This document shows, piece by piece, positions 17,474 through 27,300 of a DNA stretch of 64,000 nucleotides (within the stretch, counting starts at the first letter, position 1; each line of letters starts with the position of its first letter). The notes under the pieces were generated by a model, which did not search any database, was not told where the DNA came from, and worked only from the letters and a program-made list of their open reading frames with translations. This stretch comes from Crateriforma spongiae (GTDB lineage Bacteria > Planctomycetota > Planctomycetia > Pirellulales > Pirellulaceae). The stretch covers positions 1 through 64,000 of the forward strand of contig NZ_JAAXMS010000006.1 of the NCBI RefSeq assembly GCF_012290005.1, written 5' to 3'. Made by a program: the position numbers and the translations under genes.

Positions 17474-19906
17474 TCAATCAATTTGGCTGAACTCGGTGGT
17501 GCACATCAAAACCTGGCAGTAGGCGAGGAGCTTGTCTCGCTTGTCGAGTCTGGACGAATCGTTGAGCGAATCCATGAACGCGAACGCATGCTGACGTTCG
17601 GCGGGCGTGGATCGGCGTCCGAGCAGAAGCAAATAGGCGGAATCGACTCGCTGGCTTGCGGGCTGGTTCAAGAGTCGATCGGCAAGGCTTTCTGCCTGAC
17701 TGGCCACAAATTCGTTGTTCAACATGTACAGAGCTTGCAGCGGACTGGAGGTCGACTCGCGGGTCCCCGAGACGCTTCCGGCATCCGGTGCATCGAACAG
17801 CTCCAACATTTCCGGCATGACACTTCGGACTCGCGGCAGGTAGACCGAACGGTGGTTTGATTCAATCGCTCGAATCACGGGCTCGAACACGTTTTGGCCG
17901 ACCGTTCCTTCGCCGACACTGCGCAGGTAAGTCCCAAGCGGTCGCTCGGGATCCAAATTCCCCGCAGCGAACAACATCGCATCGCGAATCGATTCTGCTT
18001 CCAATTGTCGTTTGTTCGTTCGCCACAGCAAACGATTGTCGGGATCAATATCAAAGTTGGCAGCGTCGAAATCAGAGGACAATTGCCAGGTGCGTGACAT
18101 CGCAATTTCGCGAATCAATGACTTGATCGACCAACCGTTTTCCATGAACCTGGCTGCCAAGTGATCCAGCAGCTGCGGATGCGAGGGGCGTTCACCGGAA
18201 GCGCCAAAATCATCCGCGGTCCGCACCAGTCCCTGACCGAACATCCAATACCAGACGCGACTGACAATCACTCGTGCCGTCAGCGGATTTTGTTCACTTG
18301 CGATCCACTCTGCCAATTCAAGTCTGCCGCTACCATTGATGCGTGGAGGAAGCGAATGCCGACCGGGTTTTGAAAGGACCTGCACAAAGCCGCGCGGGAC
18401 CAGTTGAGCCGGTTTGTCAATCTCGCCGCGAAGCAACAACCGAGTCGGCAACGGGAAGTTGCGATCTTGGGTGCCCATGGCAAAGACCCTTGGATTCCCA
18501 CGAGAGTCGTAAGCTTGCAGCGTCGCCTCCGTTTCATCACGATCGCTGCGAATCCGCCTGAGCGTTCCGCGGAAGACGTTCTCGCCACTGCGAATCTTCT
18601 TCATGGCGTCGTCAACGGTTTGTCTTGCGTCATCGCGTGCTTTCACCAATTCCGCATACTCATCAGCGGTCAGTGCCGGGATTCCAGGCTCTGGCCCCAA
18701 GCCGGTGATGTCGATCAACGTGGTCGCCTGTCGCGTCTGGGCCTTGATCAAACCGTAGTGCGTTTCAGTTGCTCGAAAGATTCCCGCTAAGGCGTAATAA
18801 TCCGATTGTGGAATCGGATCTGCTTTGTGATCGTGGCATCTCGCGCAAGCAACCGTGGTCGCCAGAAAGGCTCGCGTTGTGGCATCGATCTGTTCGTCGA
18901 CCAAATCCGCATAGAATTTCTGTGCGTCTTCCTCGCCAACGAGCTTCTGGCCCACGGCCAAGAACCCGGTCGCGATAATGTTCTCGGCCCACTCAGCATC
19001 GCTGCCGATCGGCAGGAGGTCTCCGGCCACTTGCTCCATAATGAAGCGATTAAAAGGTTTGTCGTTGTTGAAAGAATCAATCACGTAGTCGCGGTACCGC
19101 CAGGCGTGCTGGTGAACGTTGTTGGAGTCACCGCCGGTCGATTCGGCAAAGCGAGCGACGTCTAGCCAATGTCGCCCCCATCGTTCACCGAAGTACTTTG
19201 ACCCCAACAAAGTATCCACTAGCTTCTCAATCGCGGCTTGATTCAAGCCTGTGGAGTCGCCCTCGATTTCAGCCGACCAGTGCTCGATCGCAGCCGGTGT
19301 TGGTGGCAACCCGGTCAGCACGAAAAAGAGACGCCGAACCAACACTCCAGCCTCTGCATCTGCAACCGGCTGTAGATCCTCGGACTCCAATCTCGCCAAC
19401 ACGAAGCGATCGAGATCATTCCGTGGCCAGGAGGCATTCGTCACCGTCGGCGGGCGAACGAGCTTTGGTAATTGATAAGCCCAGAAGTTCCGTCCAGCGG
19501 CCACATCGATTTCAGACTTTACATCAGGAACGTTCTTAGTGACGCGTGGGTCGGGGGCTCCCATTTCGATCCAACGACGAATATCTGCGATCACCTGGTC
19601 CGGCAACTTACCTTTGGGTGGCATCTGATAGTCGCCATCGTAGGTGATGGATTGATAGAGCAAGCTATCGAGTGCCGACCGCCCACGGATCGCCGGCCCA
19701 CTCTCGCCTCCGCGCCGCAAAGCGTCGCGCGTGTCGACTTTCAGGCCCCCGCGAGACTTCCCCGATTCGGTCGAATGGCATTCGTAACAATGCTTGACCA
19801 GGACCGGTCGAATCTTCGTTTCAAAGAACTGATCTCCGGCTCGATCGTCGGCACCCGCAACGATCGACGAGCAAAACAAAATAGCAAGGCAGATGCACGT
19901 TCTCAT
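17474..19906 (-). CDS. PSD1-type protein: planctomycete cytochrome C, DUF1549 and DUF1553
   Basis: This 810-residue protein has a signal peptide to about 19. A haem-binding CYECH sits near residue 40 (planctomycete cytochrome C domain, about 28-95). The DUF1549 domain spans about 150-370 (WPRNDLDRFVLARLE, GERWGRHWLDVARFAES) and carries a second CARCH motif. The DUF1553 domain spans about 525-780 (RLELAEWIASEQNPLTARVIVSRVW, FGASGERPSHPQLLDHLA). It ends 1 nt before the open frame of DUF1501 and overlaps the upstream Gly-rich gene by 4 nt. The family is thought to act in envelope redox or polymer handling, but no member's reaction is settled. Confidence 0.93.
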   Translation of the reverse strand: MRTCICLAILFCSSIVAGADDRAGDQFFETKIRPVLVKHCYECHSTESGKSRGGLKVDTRDALRRGGESGPAIRGRSALDSLLYQSITYDGDYQMPPKGKLPDQVIADIRRWIEMGAPDPRVTKNVPDVKSEIDVAAGRNFWAYQLPKLVRPPTVTNASWPRNDLDRFVLARLESEDLQPVADAEAGVLVRRLFFVLTGLPPTPAAIEHWSAEIEGDSTGLNQAAIEKLVDTLLGSKYFGERWGRHWLDVARFAESTGGDSNNVHQHAWRYRDYVIDSFNNDKPFNRFIMEQVAGDLLPIGSDAEWAENIIATGFLAVGQKLVGEEDAQKFYADLVDEQIDATTRAFLATTVACARCHDHKADPIPQSDYYALAGIFRATETHYGLIKAQTRQATTLIDITGLGPEPGIPALTADEYAELVKARDDARQTVDDAMKKIRSGENVFRGTLRRIRSDRDETEATLQAYDSRGNPRVFAMGTQDRNFPLPTRLLLRGEIDKPAQLVPRGFVQVLSKPGRHSLPPRINGSGRLELAEWIASEQNPLTARVIVSRVWYWMFGQGLVRTADDFGASGERPSHPQLLDHLAARFMENGWSIKSLIREIAMSRTWQLSSDFDAANFDIDPDNRLLWRTNKRQLEAESIRDAMLFAAGNLDPERPLGTYLRSVGEGTVGQNVFEPVIRAIESNHRSVYLPRVRSVMPEMLELFDAPDAGSVSGTRESTSSPLQALYMLNNEFVASQAESLADRLLNQPASQRVDSAYLLLLGRRSTPAERQHAFAFMDSLNDSSRLDKRDKLLAYCQVLMCTTEFSQID

Positions 19907-20481
19907 TTACTGGTCCTCTTTCTTGGTGGCCGCTTCGGCTTCACTGCGATAACCGTTTGGCCGGACGAGGAAGTATTGCGTTGGTTGACGTCGGTATCAT
20001 CCGTAATCACGTTCAACTCGGTGATGCGATTCCCCTGGGTGACAAGCCTTGCCGAAAGTGGCTTTTGCATGCGAGTGAAAACGGGATGCTGCATGCCGCC
20101 GGCCAATTCGATTCCCACACGGAACTCAAACGTCCGCCTCTCACGCATGGCAGCAGTGATTTTTGCGTCCGCCGGAATGACCGCCGTCAATGTCTGCGAC
20201 AAATTCCCGCCTCCACGGCCGCGACCTCCTCGTATCCCACGACCTTGCCCCATGCCACCGCCTCGCATCCTGCGACCGCGCCCAGCACCTGGGGCACCTC
20301 CGTTCTGTGCAGCATCTTGGGCTTGGCCGCCTCCGCCACGTTGCATGCCACGGCCACTGGAAGATTCGACAAATGCAATGCGATTGCCAAGAACTTTCTG
20401 GATCGTGATAAACCTCTCTTCGCTGCGAGCAACCGCCGGAATGGCGAGCATCATCGTTAGGGCAATCGCAAATCGGTGCAT
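19903..20481 (-). CDS. Secreted Gly/Arg-rich protein, function unknown
   Basis: Starting at the internal Met at 20481 gives 192 residues with a clean signal peptide (MHRFAIALTMMLAIPAVARS). The open frame could begin 111 nt earlier, but that extension is not signal-like. After FITIQKVLGNRIAFVES comes a 60-residue low-complexity Gly/Arg/Met stretch (GAGRGRRMRGGGMGQGRG). A C-terminal part contains FEFRVGIELAGGMQHPVFTRM and ends in basic residues (KPKRPPRKRTSK). It is the first gene of the leftward PSD1/DUF1501 operon and overlaps PSD1 by 4 nt. I recognise no domain. The composition resembles the divergent EF-hand neighbour. Confidence 0.75.
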   Translation of the reverse strand: MHRFAIALTMMLAIPAVARSEERFITIQKVLGNRIAFVESSSGRGMQRGGGGQAQDAAQNGGAPGAGRGRRMRGGGMGQGRGIRGGRGRGGGNLSQTLTAVIPADAKITAAMRERRTFEFRVGIELAGGMQHPVFTRMQKPLSARLVTQGNRITELNVITDDTDVNQRNTSSSGQTVIAVKPKRPPRKRTSK

Positions 20482-20702
20482 GAACTCGGTCTTCGCGAAA
20501 TGGAAAATGGAGTAGCTGTTCGTTGTCGTACAGCGAAGCGGAGATTGGACGCGCGATTTCAAAAAATCTTGGCTGTTCTTCTTGATGAGCAATTCAGATT
20601 AATTTTGATTTTCCGCGTCCAATCAGGTTCCACTTCGACGACTACAGTTGGCTGAAGGATCGTCCTGAAGCGTGCTCCAGCAAATAACTCGCCGGATAGA
20701 TC
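20482..20702. promoter_or_regulatory. Divergent intergenic promoter region
   Basis: This 221-bp gap separates the leftward PSD1/DUF1501 operon from the rightward EF-hand/sigma/FecR operon, so it should hold both promoters. I see no confident -35/-10 pair or palindrome. Confidence 0.45.
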
Positions 20703-21233
20703 ATGGTTTCCAAGACTGCAACTACACTGACTATTGCCGTTCTCTCGCTTTTTATCTTTTCAGATAACGCCAAGGCCCAGCGGGGTGGCCGCGGCGGAGG
20801 GGGATTTCGTGGAGCTGAGACGCAGGCGCCCGATGGAGCGGATCAGGAGAATTTGGGACGCGGCCGAGGTGGCCGGCGAGGCGCAGCGGGTGGTCAGGCG
20901 GGCGGTGCGAGGGGAAACACAACCGGGAAGCTTTTCGCCGCGATCGATGACAACCAGGATGGAATCATTACGCGTCAAGAAATGCAGAACGCGCTGCGTG
21001 CCTTCACCAAATTAGATGAAGACAACGACGGCAAGCTGACCGCTGAGGAAGCGGGCGAACGGGCCGCCGGAGGGCGAGGTGCAGCGATGCGCGGGCGCGG
21101 TGGCCAAGGGCAAGGAACGCAAGGTGGAGCCCGACGAGGCGGAGGCGGCCAACGCGGTCGTGGCACGGCCGCCCCACGGGACCAAGACTCAAGTGGCAAA
21201 TCGGGTAAAGGCAATCCGCTGTTGGATGATTGA
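20703..21233 (+). CDS. Secreted EF-hand protein, Gly-rich
   Basis: The 176-residue protein has a signal peptide to about residue 25, then Gly/Arg-rich sequence, then two EF-hand loops: DDNQDGIITRQEM at about 80 and DEDNDGKLTAEEA at about 102. Both loops keep the calcium-ligand spacing D-x-D/N-x-D-G-x-I/L-x3-E. A second Gly/Arg-rich tail follows. EF-hand proteins of this type are common beside PSD1/DUF1501 genes in planctomycetes. Calcium binding outside the membrane is well supported; the partner is unknown. The stop overlaps the TTG start of the sigma gene. Confidence 0.85.
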   Translation: MVSKTATTLTIAVLSLFIFSDNAKAQRGGRGGGGFRGAETQAPDGADQENLGRGRGGRRGAAGGQAGGARGNTTGKLFAAIDDNQDGIITRQEMQNALRAFTKLDEDNDGKLTAEEAGERAAGGRGAAMRGRGGQGQGTQGGARRGGGGQRGRGTAAPRDQDSSGKSGKGNPLLDD

Positions 21234-21805
21234 GACTGGTGAGCGATCCCATTCCTACCGAACCACCGAATGAAACGGACAAGGGCGACCCGGGAAGTGA
21301 GTTTGTCTCACTGATCGTTCAGCATCGGCACGCGCTTTACGCTTTTATCGCCAAGCAGCTTGCTCATCCAGCGGATGCCGAGGACGTTTTTCAGAAGACG
21401 AGCGTCGTTTTGTGGTCGAAAATGGCGGACTTCGATTCGGGCGGCAGCTTCTTTCATTGGGCTTGCGGAATCGCCTTTAACGAAGTGCGCAATCATCGGC
21501 GTACGCAAGCAAGGAATCGACTCCATTTTGATTCCGAGCTTTCCGAGTTGCTTGCTGAGGAATCCATGGCAGAGGAGGAGCTGACTCTGGCTCGGCTGCA
21601 AGCGCTCAACCGTTGCATGGAACAACTATCACCACGACAACAGCAGATCATGCGTCGCTGTTACGACGGGACCTCCACGATCTCGGAAGTGGCGAGCAAG
21701 CTCGGTCGCAGTCGTGATGCCCTTTACAAACAGCTCGCTCGACTTCGCGAAAAGCTGTCGGATTGCATACGTGGCCATATTGCAGCGGAGGATTTTGTGT
21801 TGTGA
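21230..21805 (+). CDS. ECF-type RNA polymerase sigma factor
   Basis: The 191-residue protein has a sigma region 2 (FVSLIVQHRHALYAFIAKQL, then DAEDVFQKTSVVLW) and a region 4 helix-turn-helix (LSPRQQQIMRRCYDG, then ISEVASKLGRSRDALYKQLARLREKL). The start is either TTG at 21230, overlapping the EF-hand stop, or GTG at 21239. It shares a GTGA overlap with the following FecR-like gene, a tight coupling typical of a sigma factor and its membrane anti-sigma. It probably drives the divergent PSD1/DUF1501 operon and its own operon. That is inferred from arrangement. Confidence 0.92.
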   Translation: MRLVSDPIPTEPPNETDKGDPGSEFVSLIVQHRHALYAFIAKQLAHPADAEDVFQKTSVVLWSKMADFDSGGSFFHWACGIAFNEVRNHRRTQARNRLHFDSELSELLAEESMAEEELTLARLQALNRCMEQLSPRQQQIMRRCYDGTSTISEVASKLGRSRDALYKQLARLREKLSDCIRGHIAAEDFVL

Positions 21806-23577
21806 GCGCTCAAGACCTCGACCGCTTAATCGATTTACTCGTCGCTGGAGACATATCTCCCGCCGAGCATGAAGAGCTGCAATCACTTCTGAAAGCGGAT
21901 GGGAAAGCTCGTGCCGCATTCCGCCTGCGTATGGACCTGGAATCGGGATTGCGTGGTTGGGCCGCGGAGGCACCGGAATCACACGCAATCAAGCATGGGC
22001 CAGTTGCAAAACACGTTACTCTGCATCCCGACGCGCATTGGGTGACGGAAGCTCTCGATGCGCGCCCCACCTCCCAACCCTCCCTGTGGGAGGGTCGAGC
22101 GAAGCGAGGGGAGGGCAGGCACTCCAAGCGTTGGATGAACCGGCAATTCACTGTCCTCGCAGTCTTGGCCGCGTCCGTCATCTTTTTCATCGCAGCCCTC
22201 TCGTGGACTCCAAAAAACAATGAGCAAGAAATCGCCGGCTCGCAGCTTTCCTCCTCTGATGGCAACTTCATTACGGAAAATGCACTCGGGCAGTTAATCG
22301 AACAGCCCGACTGTCGCTGGCAAGTCAAACCGGTTTCGTGGGAGGGCACATTCCGCTCCGGCACGGCCGTACTTCAGCAGGGAGCAGCAGAGCTCAAGTT
22401 TGGGTCGGGAACCAACCTGATTCTTCAGGCACCTTGCGAGTTGAAGGTGACTGATGCAAGTACTGCGGAGTTGCTCTCCGGAAGCGTGGCAGTCCATGTC
22501 ACCGAACAGTCCAACGGTTTCGTGCTTGGAACGCCCGAGTCAGAAATCCTGGACGAAGGAACCGAGTACGCCGTGTCGGTGGCCAAAGATTCCACAGAAG
22601 TCCACGTGTTTGATGGCAGCGTGTGGTGGGTGCCAAAGCTTGAAGGCGCACGATCAACAGATGACCTCGAAGACAAGATTGAAGCTGGTCAGGCGAAGAA
22701 ATACGCGCGATCGAAACCGAGCATTGGAAAGTTCATACCGTTTGGCCAGCGTCAGTTCGTTCGACGCATCGAGCAGGCTGTTCGAGCAAATACCGAGGGC
22801 GAAATCATTGCCTACGACGGATTCGAAAATATTGCTGGCCGAGTTCGTCGCGGCCGCAGCGGATTCGGATGGTCCGGAGGTTGGCTTCCCATCGGGCAGC
22901 GACGCGGCAAAGCAGCGGAGATTATCGATGCTCCTGCCGGATCGGTGTTTGGAGTCTCACGCGAGCAAAGACGACTGATGCTGTGCTCCGACGGCACTGA
23001 TATCCGTCGTGAACTATCACCGCCGATTACTTGGGACCCCGGATCCGAGCTCTATCTAAGCATTATCATCAGATCTGCAGAAATTGAATCTCACCCTGCC
23101 CCAGGAAGCAAACGACCACAGGACACAAACCCGCCTCAGGATCGTCCAGACTTAGATCGTTCATTGCGAATCACGCTCGAGCCTGACTTACCTGGCCGAG
23201 GTCGAACGCGACATGCGGTTGCCTCATTCGGAATCACATCGAGCGGTGTGCCGTTTATCAACAGCCGTCACCGTGTCTCTCGGACCGGCTTATCGATCCT
23301 GCCGGGCGAGGATTACTTTTTGGTGGTACGATTGCCGTCCGCTGATTTGGATCATTCGCCGCAATTGCGCATGTACCATTCTTCTGAAGCGATCGAACCG
23401 GCAACAGCGGAAACGTGGACCGTCGAGGCCGAGCTACCGCTAGAAAGAAAAGCGATTCGATGGATTCGCATTACAGCCGGCAGCGATGCCGTATGGCACC
23501 TCGATGAACTACGCCTCGGTTCGACCTGGCAATCAGTGATCGCGAGAGAAACAGACGCGGACTCAGAAAAACGATGA
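21802..23577 (+). CDS. FecR-domain membrane protein (probable anti-sigma) with LamG-like C-terminus
   Basis: I choose the GTG at 21802, which overlaps the sigma stop, giving 591 residues. The N-terminus (SAQDLDRLIDLLVAGDISPAEHEELQ) resembles a cytoplasmic sigma-binding segment. One membrane helix lies at about 120-140 (FTVLAVLAASVIFFIAALSW). A FecR domain follows (LQQGAAELKFGSGTNLIL, then AELLSGSVAVHV, then EVHVFDGSVWW). From about residue 320 the sequence looks like a concanavalin/LamG-type sandwich (AYDGFENIAGRV). A short GC-rich hairpin element lies in frame before the membrane helix. It probably senses an envelope signal and restrains the upstream sigma factor. Confidence 0.85.
   Translation: MSAQDLDRLIDLLVAGDISPAEHEELQSLLKADGKARAAFRLRMDLESGLRGWAAEAPESHAIKHGPVAKHVTLHPDAHWVTEALDARPTSQPSLWEGRAKRGEGRHSKRWMNRQFTVLAVLAASVIFFIAALSWTPKNNEQEIAGSQLSSSDGNFITENALGQLIEQPDCRWQVKPVSWEGTFRSGTAVLQQGAAELKFGSGTNLILQAPCELKVTDASTAELLSGSVAVHVTEQSNGFVLGTPESEILDEGTEYAVSVAKDSTEVHVFDGSVWWVPKLEGARSTDDLEDKIEAGQAKKYARSKPSIGKFIPFGQRQFVRRIEQAVRANTEGEIIAYDGFENIAGRVRRGRSGFGWSGGWLPIGQRRGKAAEIIDAPAGSVFGVSREQRRLMLCSDGTDIRRELSPPITWDPGSELYLSIIIRSAEIESHPAPGSKRPQDTNPPQDRPDLDRSLRITLEPDLPGRGRTRHAVASFGITSSGVPFINSRHRVSRTGLSILPGEDYFLVVRLPSADLDHSPQLRMYHSSEAIEPATAETWTVEAELPLERKAIRWIRITAGSDAVWHLDELRLGSTWQSVIARETDADSEKR
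22067..22117. repeat. Palindromic GC-rich element inside the FecR-like gene
   Basis: ACCCTCCC-TGT-GGGAGGGT (22077-22095) is a perfect 8-bp stem, followed by CGAGCGAAGCGAGGGGAGGG. It encodes PTSQPSLWEGRAKRGEG, a stretch unlike its surroundings and located just before the membrane helix. It looks like a REP-type element captured in frame. Confidence 0.6.
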
Positions 23578-23711
23578 AAGCTATCGTCAAATTCTCGCCA
23601 CGCTCCCTGTAGTTTTCTGGGGCGTGGACCGGTCAAATTTGACACTCGATAGGGAAGAGACAGTTTATCTATAGCACGACAGCATGATCGGTCGTAGCCG
23701 GGACCGCCCAA
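23578..23711. other. Post-FecR intergenic sequence with hairpin
   Basis: Between the FecR stop and the IS remnant, 23598-23627 can fold with outer arms CCACGC and GCGTGG plus inner G-C pairs, loop about 12 nt. There is no T-tract, so terminator function is only possible. No gene is seen. Confidence 0.35.
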
Positions 23712-24312
23712 GTCCTCCCTGTACAAAACCGATCCGGAGAGAGTCATCGGATATTGCAGGTTTTTCCAGCGTGGAATGGCTGTTGAGATGCATTTCCCGT
23801 CTCATTCGCTACGTCACGCGACGAAGCGGTTGCGAAAGCTGTTTGCTGCTTGGCTATTAACCGATGCTGTTGTATCTCGCTTGTCTGCGAGTGGTTAACA
23901 GGGGAAGAATGTAGCCTGTAGCGACTTCAACGCTGGCAATCTGTTCCGGTCCTTACGAATGGTGCGGCCGAAACCTGAACGGGCAAACACAGTTCACACC
24001 CGCGACCGTTGCGGCGAGCGAAACGTCCCGTACGCTCATCGTTTCAGCGGGGTACAAAATGATGCACCCCGGTCATTTCAGGAATTGCGAGGGAATCGGC
24101 AGCACGAATGGCCGCGATTGTTCACCCACTTTTGACACTGCTAGCGTCGCTCACCCGGCAGGAGTTGGCCCAGCAAGTGACGTATCTGAAGGCGGAGAAT
24201 GCAATCCTTCGAAGCAAGTTACCCGATCGGATCACACTGAACAATCAGGAACGGCGTCGACTCGTTCGCCACGGCAAGAAGCTTGGCCCACGGATCAATG
24301 ACCTGATCGCAA
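23712..24312 (+). mobile_element. Truncated IS copy with transposase N-terminus
   Basis: This segment parallels 40106-40700 base by base with scattered differences. It includes the shared left edge GTCCTCCCTGTACAAAACC, the TCTGCGAGTGGTTAACAGG stretch, and the transposase start at 24108. The first 63 residues match the intact transposase (MAAIVHPLLTLLASLTRQEL onward to KKLGPRI). Then the similarity fades and a stop arrives at 24345. No DDE domain remains, so this copy is dead. It abuts the 3-prime end of the large RTX/dockerin gene. Confidence 0.8.
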
Positions 24313-24350
24313 ACGAGAGCACCTCTGGGGTCCTTGTATTGATTTAAATA

Positions 24351-27300
24351 TCAAAGCCTATCGATTAACTGTCGGTGTTCTATAGTTTCAAACTCGACGT
24401 GAACCTTCCGTTTTCTCAAGTCTTCATCGCCATAAAATTCAAAAGCTGACTCTCCTTCTCCTTCTGAAGACGCACGACTTCGACGATTGAGTTCGTTGAT
24501 GACTCGTAGAGCGTCGAGCGCAGTAATCCAGTTGTCGCCGCTGACATCGAGGAGGTTTTGTTCTTCGGTTGGAGTCAGGATGACTGAGCGGCTTTCGTTC
24601 TGCCGATTTAAGTGATTGATGACAAGCAGCGCGTCTAACGCGCTGACGATGCCATCGCCATTCACGTCGTTGGGATCGCTTTCTCGGTGCTGGGGTTTTA
24701 AGTCGGGGACGATAAGGGTGACGCCTTGGCTAGTCAGTTGCCGATAGGCCACTCCGTCAATGTCGATACCGTCTGCTTCCTGCCAGGCACCATCGAGTTG
24801 CACGTCGGCATCGCGAGCGAAGTCGAGTCGCAGCGTGTTGCTGCTGTCCGTGATTTTCTCGACCGCGTCACGATCGATTCTCATTTTGAATCCTGTCGCG
24901 AAGCTTGCGTCCAGGTGGTCAATGTCCGTAACGTCATCGGCGAGCTTGTTAGTCACGAAGTCCAGGTCAATATCGGCTTGGTAGACCAACATCTTGTTAT
25001 TGGCGTCGTCGGGCAATTCAGAGGCGACAGGTTGCTTGACTCCATGCTGTCCATCGACTCGAGCAAAGCTGCCTGTACCTACAACAAATTCGTCATCGCC
25101 CCATTGCCCAAAGATCGTGTCGTGGCCCATCGTGGTTTCGATGTAGTCGTTGCCAAGTCCGCCTTCAATCAAGTCGTCGCCACCACGATCGAGAATGGCA
25201 TCGCTGCCCGCTCCGCCAAAAATAGTGTCATTGCCGAGGCCGCCAACGATTTCATCGGGGCCAGCTCGACCTAGCAATACATCTTCAGTTGCGTCGTCCT
25301 CGGTTTCCTTGCGACCGATGAACCATGGTTCGCCACCACCGGTTTCATGGGCGTACAGTTGATCTTCATCGTCTCCTCCATCGATGTAGTCCGCACCGCG
25401 ACCACCGCCGATCAAGTCGCCACCAGCATGCCCAAAGATGCGATCGACACCATCGCGGCCTTCTAGCCAATCGGAACCAGCCTCACCGAAGATCTCGTCG
25501 TCGCCGTCACCACCGATTAAGTGGTCGTGGCCTTCGCCACCATAGATCTCATCGTTTCCGCCGACACCGTGCGCCCAATCCTTGCCAATGCCACCTTCCA
25601 GATAATCATCGCCGGAACCACCAATGACTTCGATGATGTGGAACGTGCCGTCGAAGTCCAAAACCGCTCCATCGTCGCCAATGAGAATATCGTCACCCGC
25701 ATCGCCGCGAATGATGTCGTTGCTATCGTCGCGAATATCCTCGGTCGCATCGTTGCCGCCGATCAGAATGTCGTTGCCATCGAAGCCATCGATGAAGTCT
25801 GCGTCGAAACCGCCAAAGATAATGTCGTCTCCGAGTCCACCTTTCAGGCGATCAATGCCGCGGCCTCCATGCACAAAATCTGCACCAGCACCAGCGTCTA
25901 CCAAGTCATCGCCATCGTCGGCTTCGATCGCATCGTCGCCTAGTCCGCCATAGACTTCATCATCTCCGCTGCCCGCCTTGATCCAGTCACTGTCGTCACC
26001 GCCGTAAACAACATCGTTGCCATCGCCAGCGTCGAGCGAGTCCATGCCGCTGCCACCGAGAATCGTATCGTTGCCTCGGCCTGCGTTCACCGCATCATCA
26101 CCCGAACCGGCATCGATGAAGTCGTCGCGGTCGCCGCCTGTAATCGAATCGTCGCCCGAACCGCCTTCAAGCGTATTCGTACCTGCTCCACCGCGAATCT
26201 CGTCATCTCCGCCGTTGCCTTGGATCAAGTCGTCGCCGCCACCGCCTTGCAGGATGTCCGCCAAGTTGCCGCCTACGAGCTCATCGTCGCCTTGGCCGCC
26301 ATGGAACTCGACGGGGACGTCGATACTGCCGAGCACTACAAGGGAATCATTGCCGTCGCCCGCATCCGCTCGAATGCCATTCACGTTGCTGATCGTCTCA
26401 GTGATGCCAAACCCGCTGACTTCGATCACCGAGTTGCCATCGGCATCTAGGCTCGGAGCAAACGTCACGTATTCGTCGATGATGCCCTGACCGACTTCAC
26501 GTCGATCGGCCGAATCGCCGACGAACAAGTTGTAAACTCCATCCGCATCGATTTCCCCCAAAGCTAATGACTGAGCCGGAGAACAAGAGAGACCGAACTC
26601 AAGCAATTTGACCGTGGCGATATTTTTGCTGAACGGGGCGCCGAGCACCTGGGCTTTGACGCGAAGTCCAGCTGAAACCGAGCCGGCGAAATCGAAGGCA
26701 CAGAGGGGCAAGTTGTCAACGAATTCCTGCAACCGGACTTTGCCGTCGCCGCTGGTGTCATTTAAGTTGGCTCCGACAGTCGCGTAGATGCCGCCTCCAA
26801 CCGAAGCGCTGGCCACACCGGTTGTCAGAGTCGCAAAAGCTTCAAGACTGCCTCGCAAGGTGACTTCGTCAACGTCGGCTCCCGTCCCATCCACGTTTTC
26901 CGTGTCGCTTACGAAGAATCCATCGCCCAATTCCAGCGGATTTCGCGACTCGATGAAGTTCCGTAAACCGCGAGTGTCGTAGCCAAACGCAAACTGGGCC
27001 GAAACCCCAATGCCGCCCACAAATTCAACTGCGAGCGGGCCGGTAATCGGCACAGTCACGCCCATCGAAAAGTCTGCTGACAGCTTAGGTGTTTGGTAGC
27101 CGAACAGCGTCGCGTCCTGTCCAAGTAAGATTCCGAGTAAGCTGGCAGGATTGTCGATGATTGGAAAGACGAATCCGCCGCCGGTGATCGAAGTCATCTG
27201 ATCGAGAAACGCGGATGATTCCTGGGCGAATTGCTCCTGCTCCTCGCTACCGGTAAAACTTTCCAGCTCTTCGTGCAGGTCCTTCTCAGAGATCGCAGCA

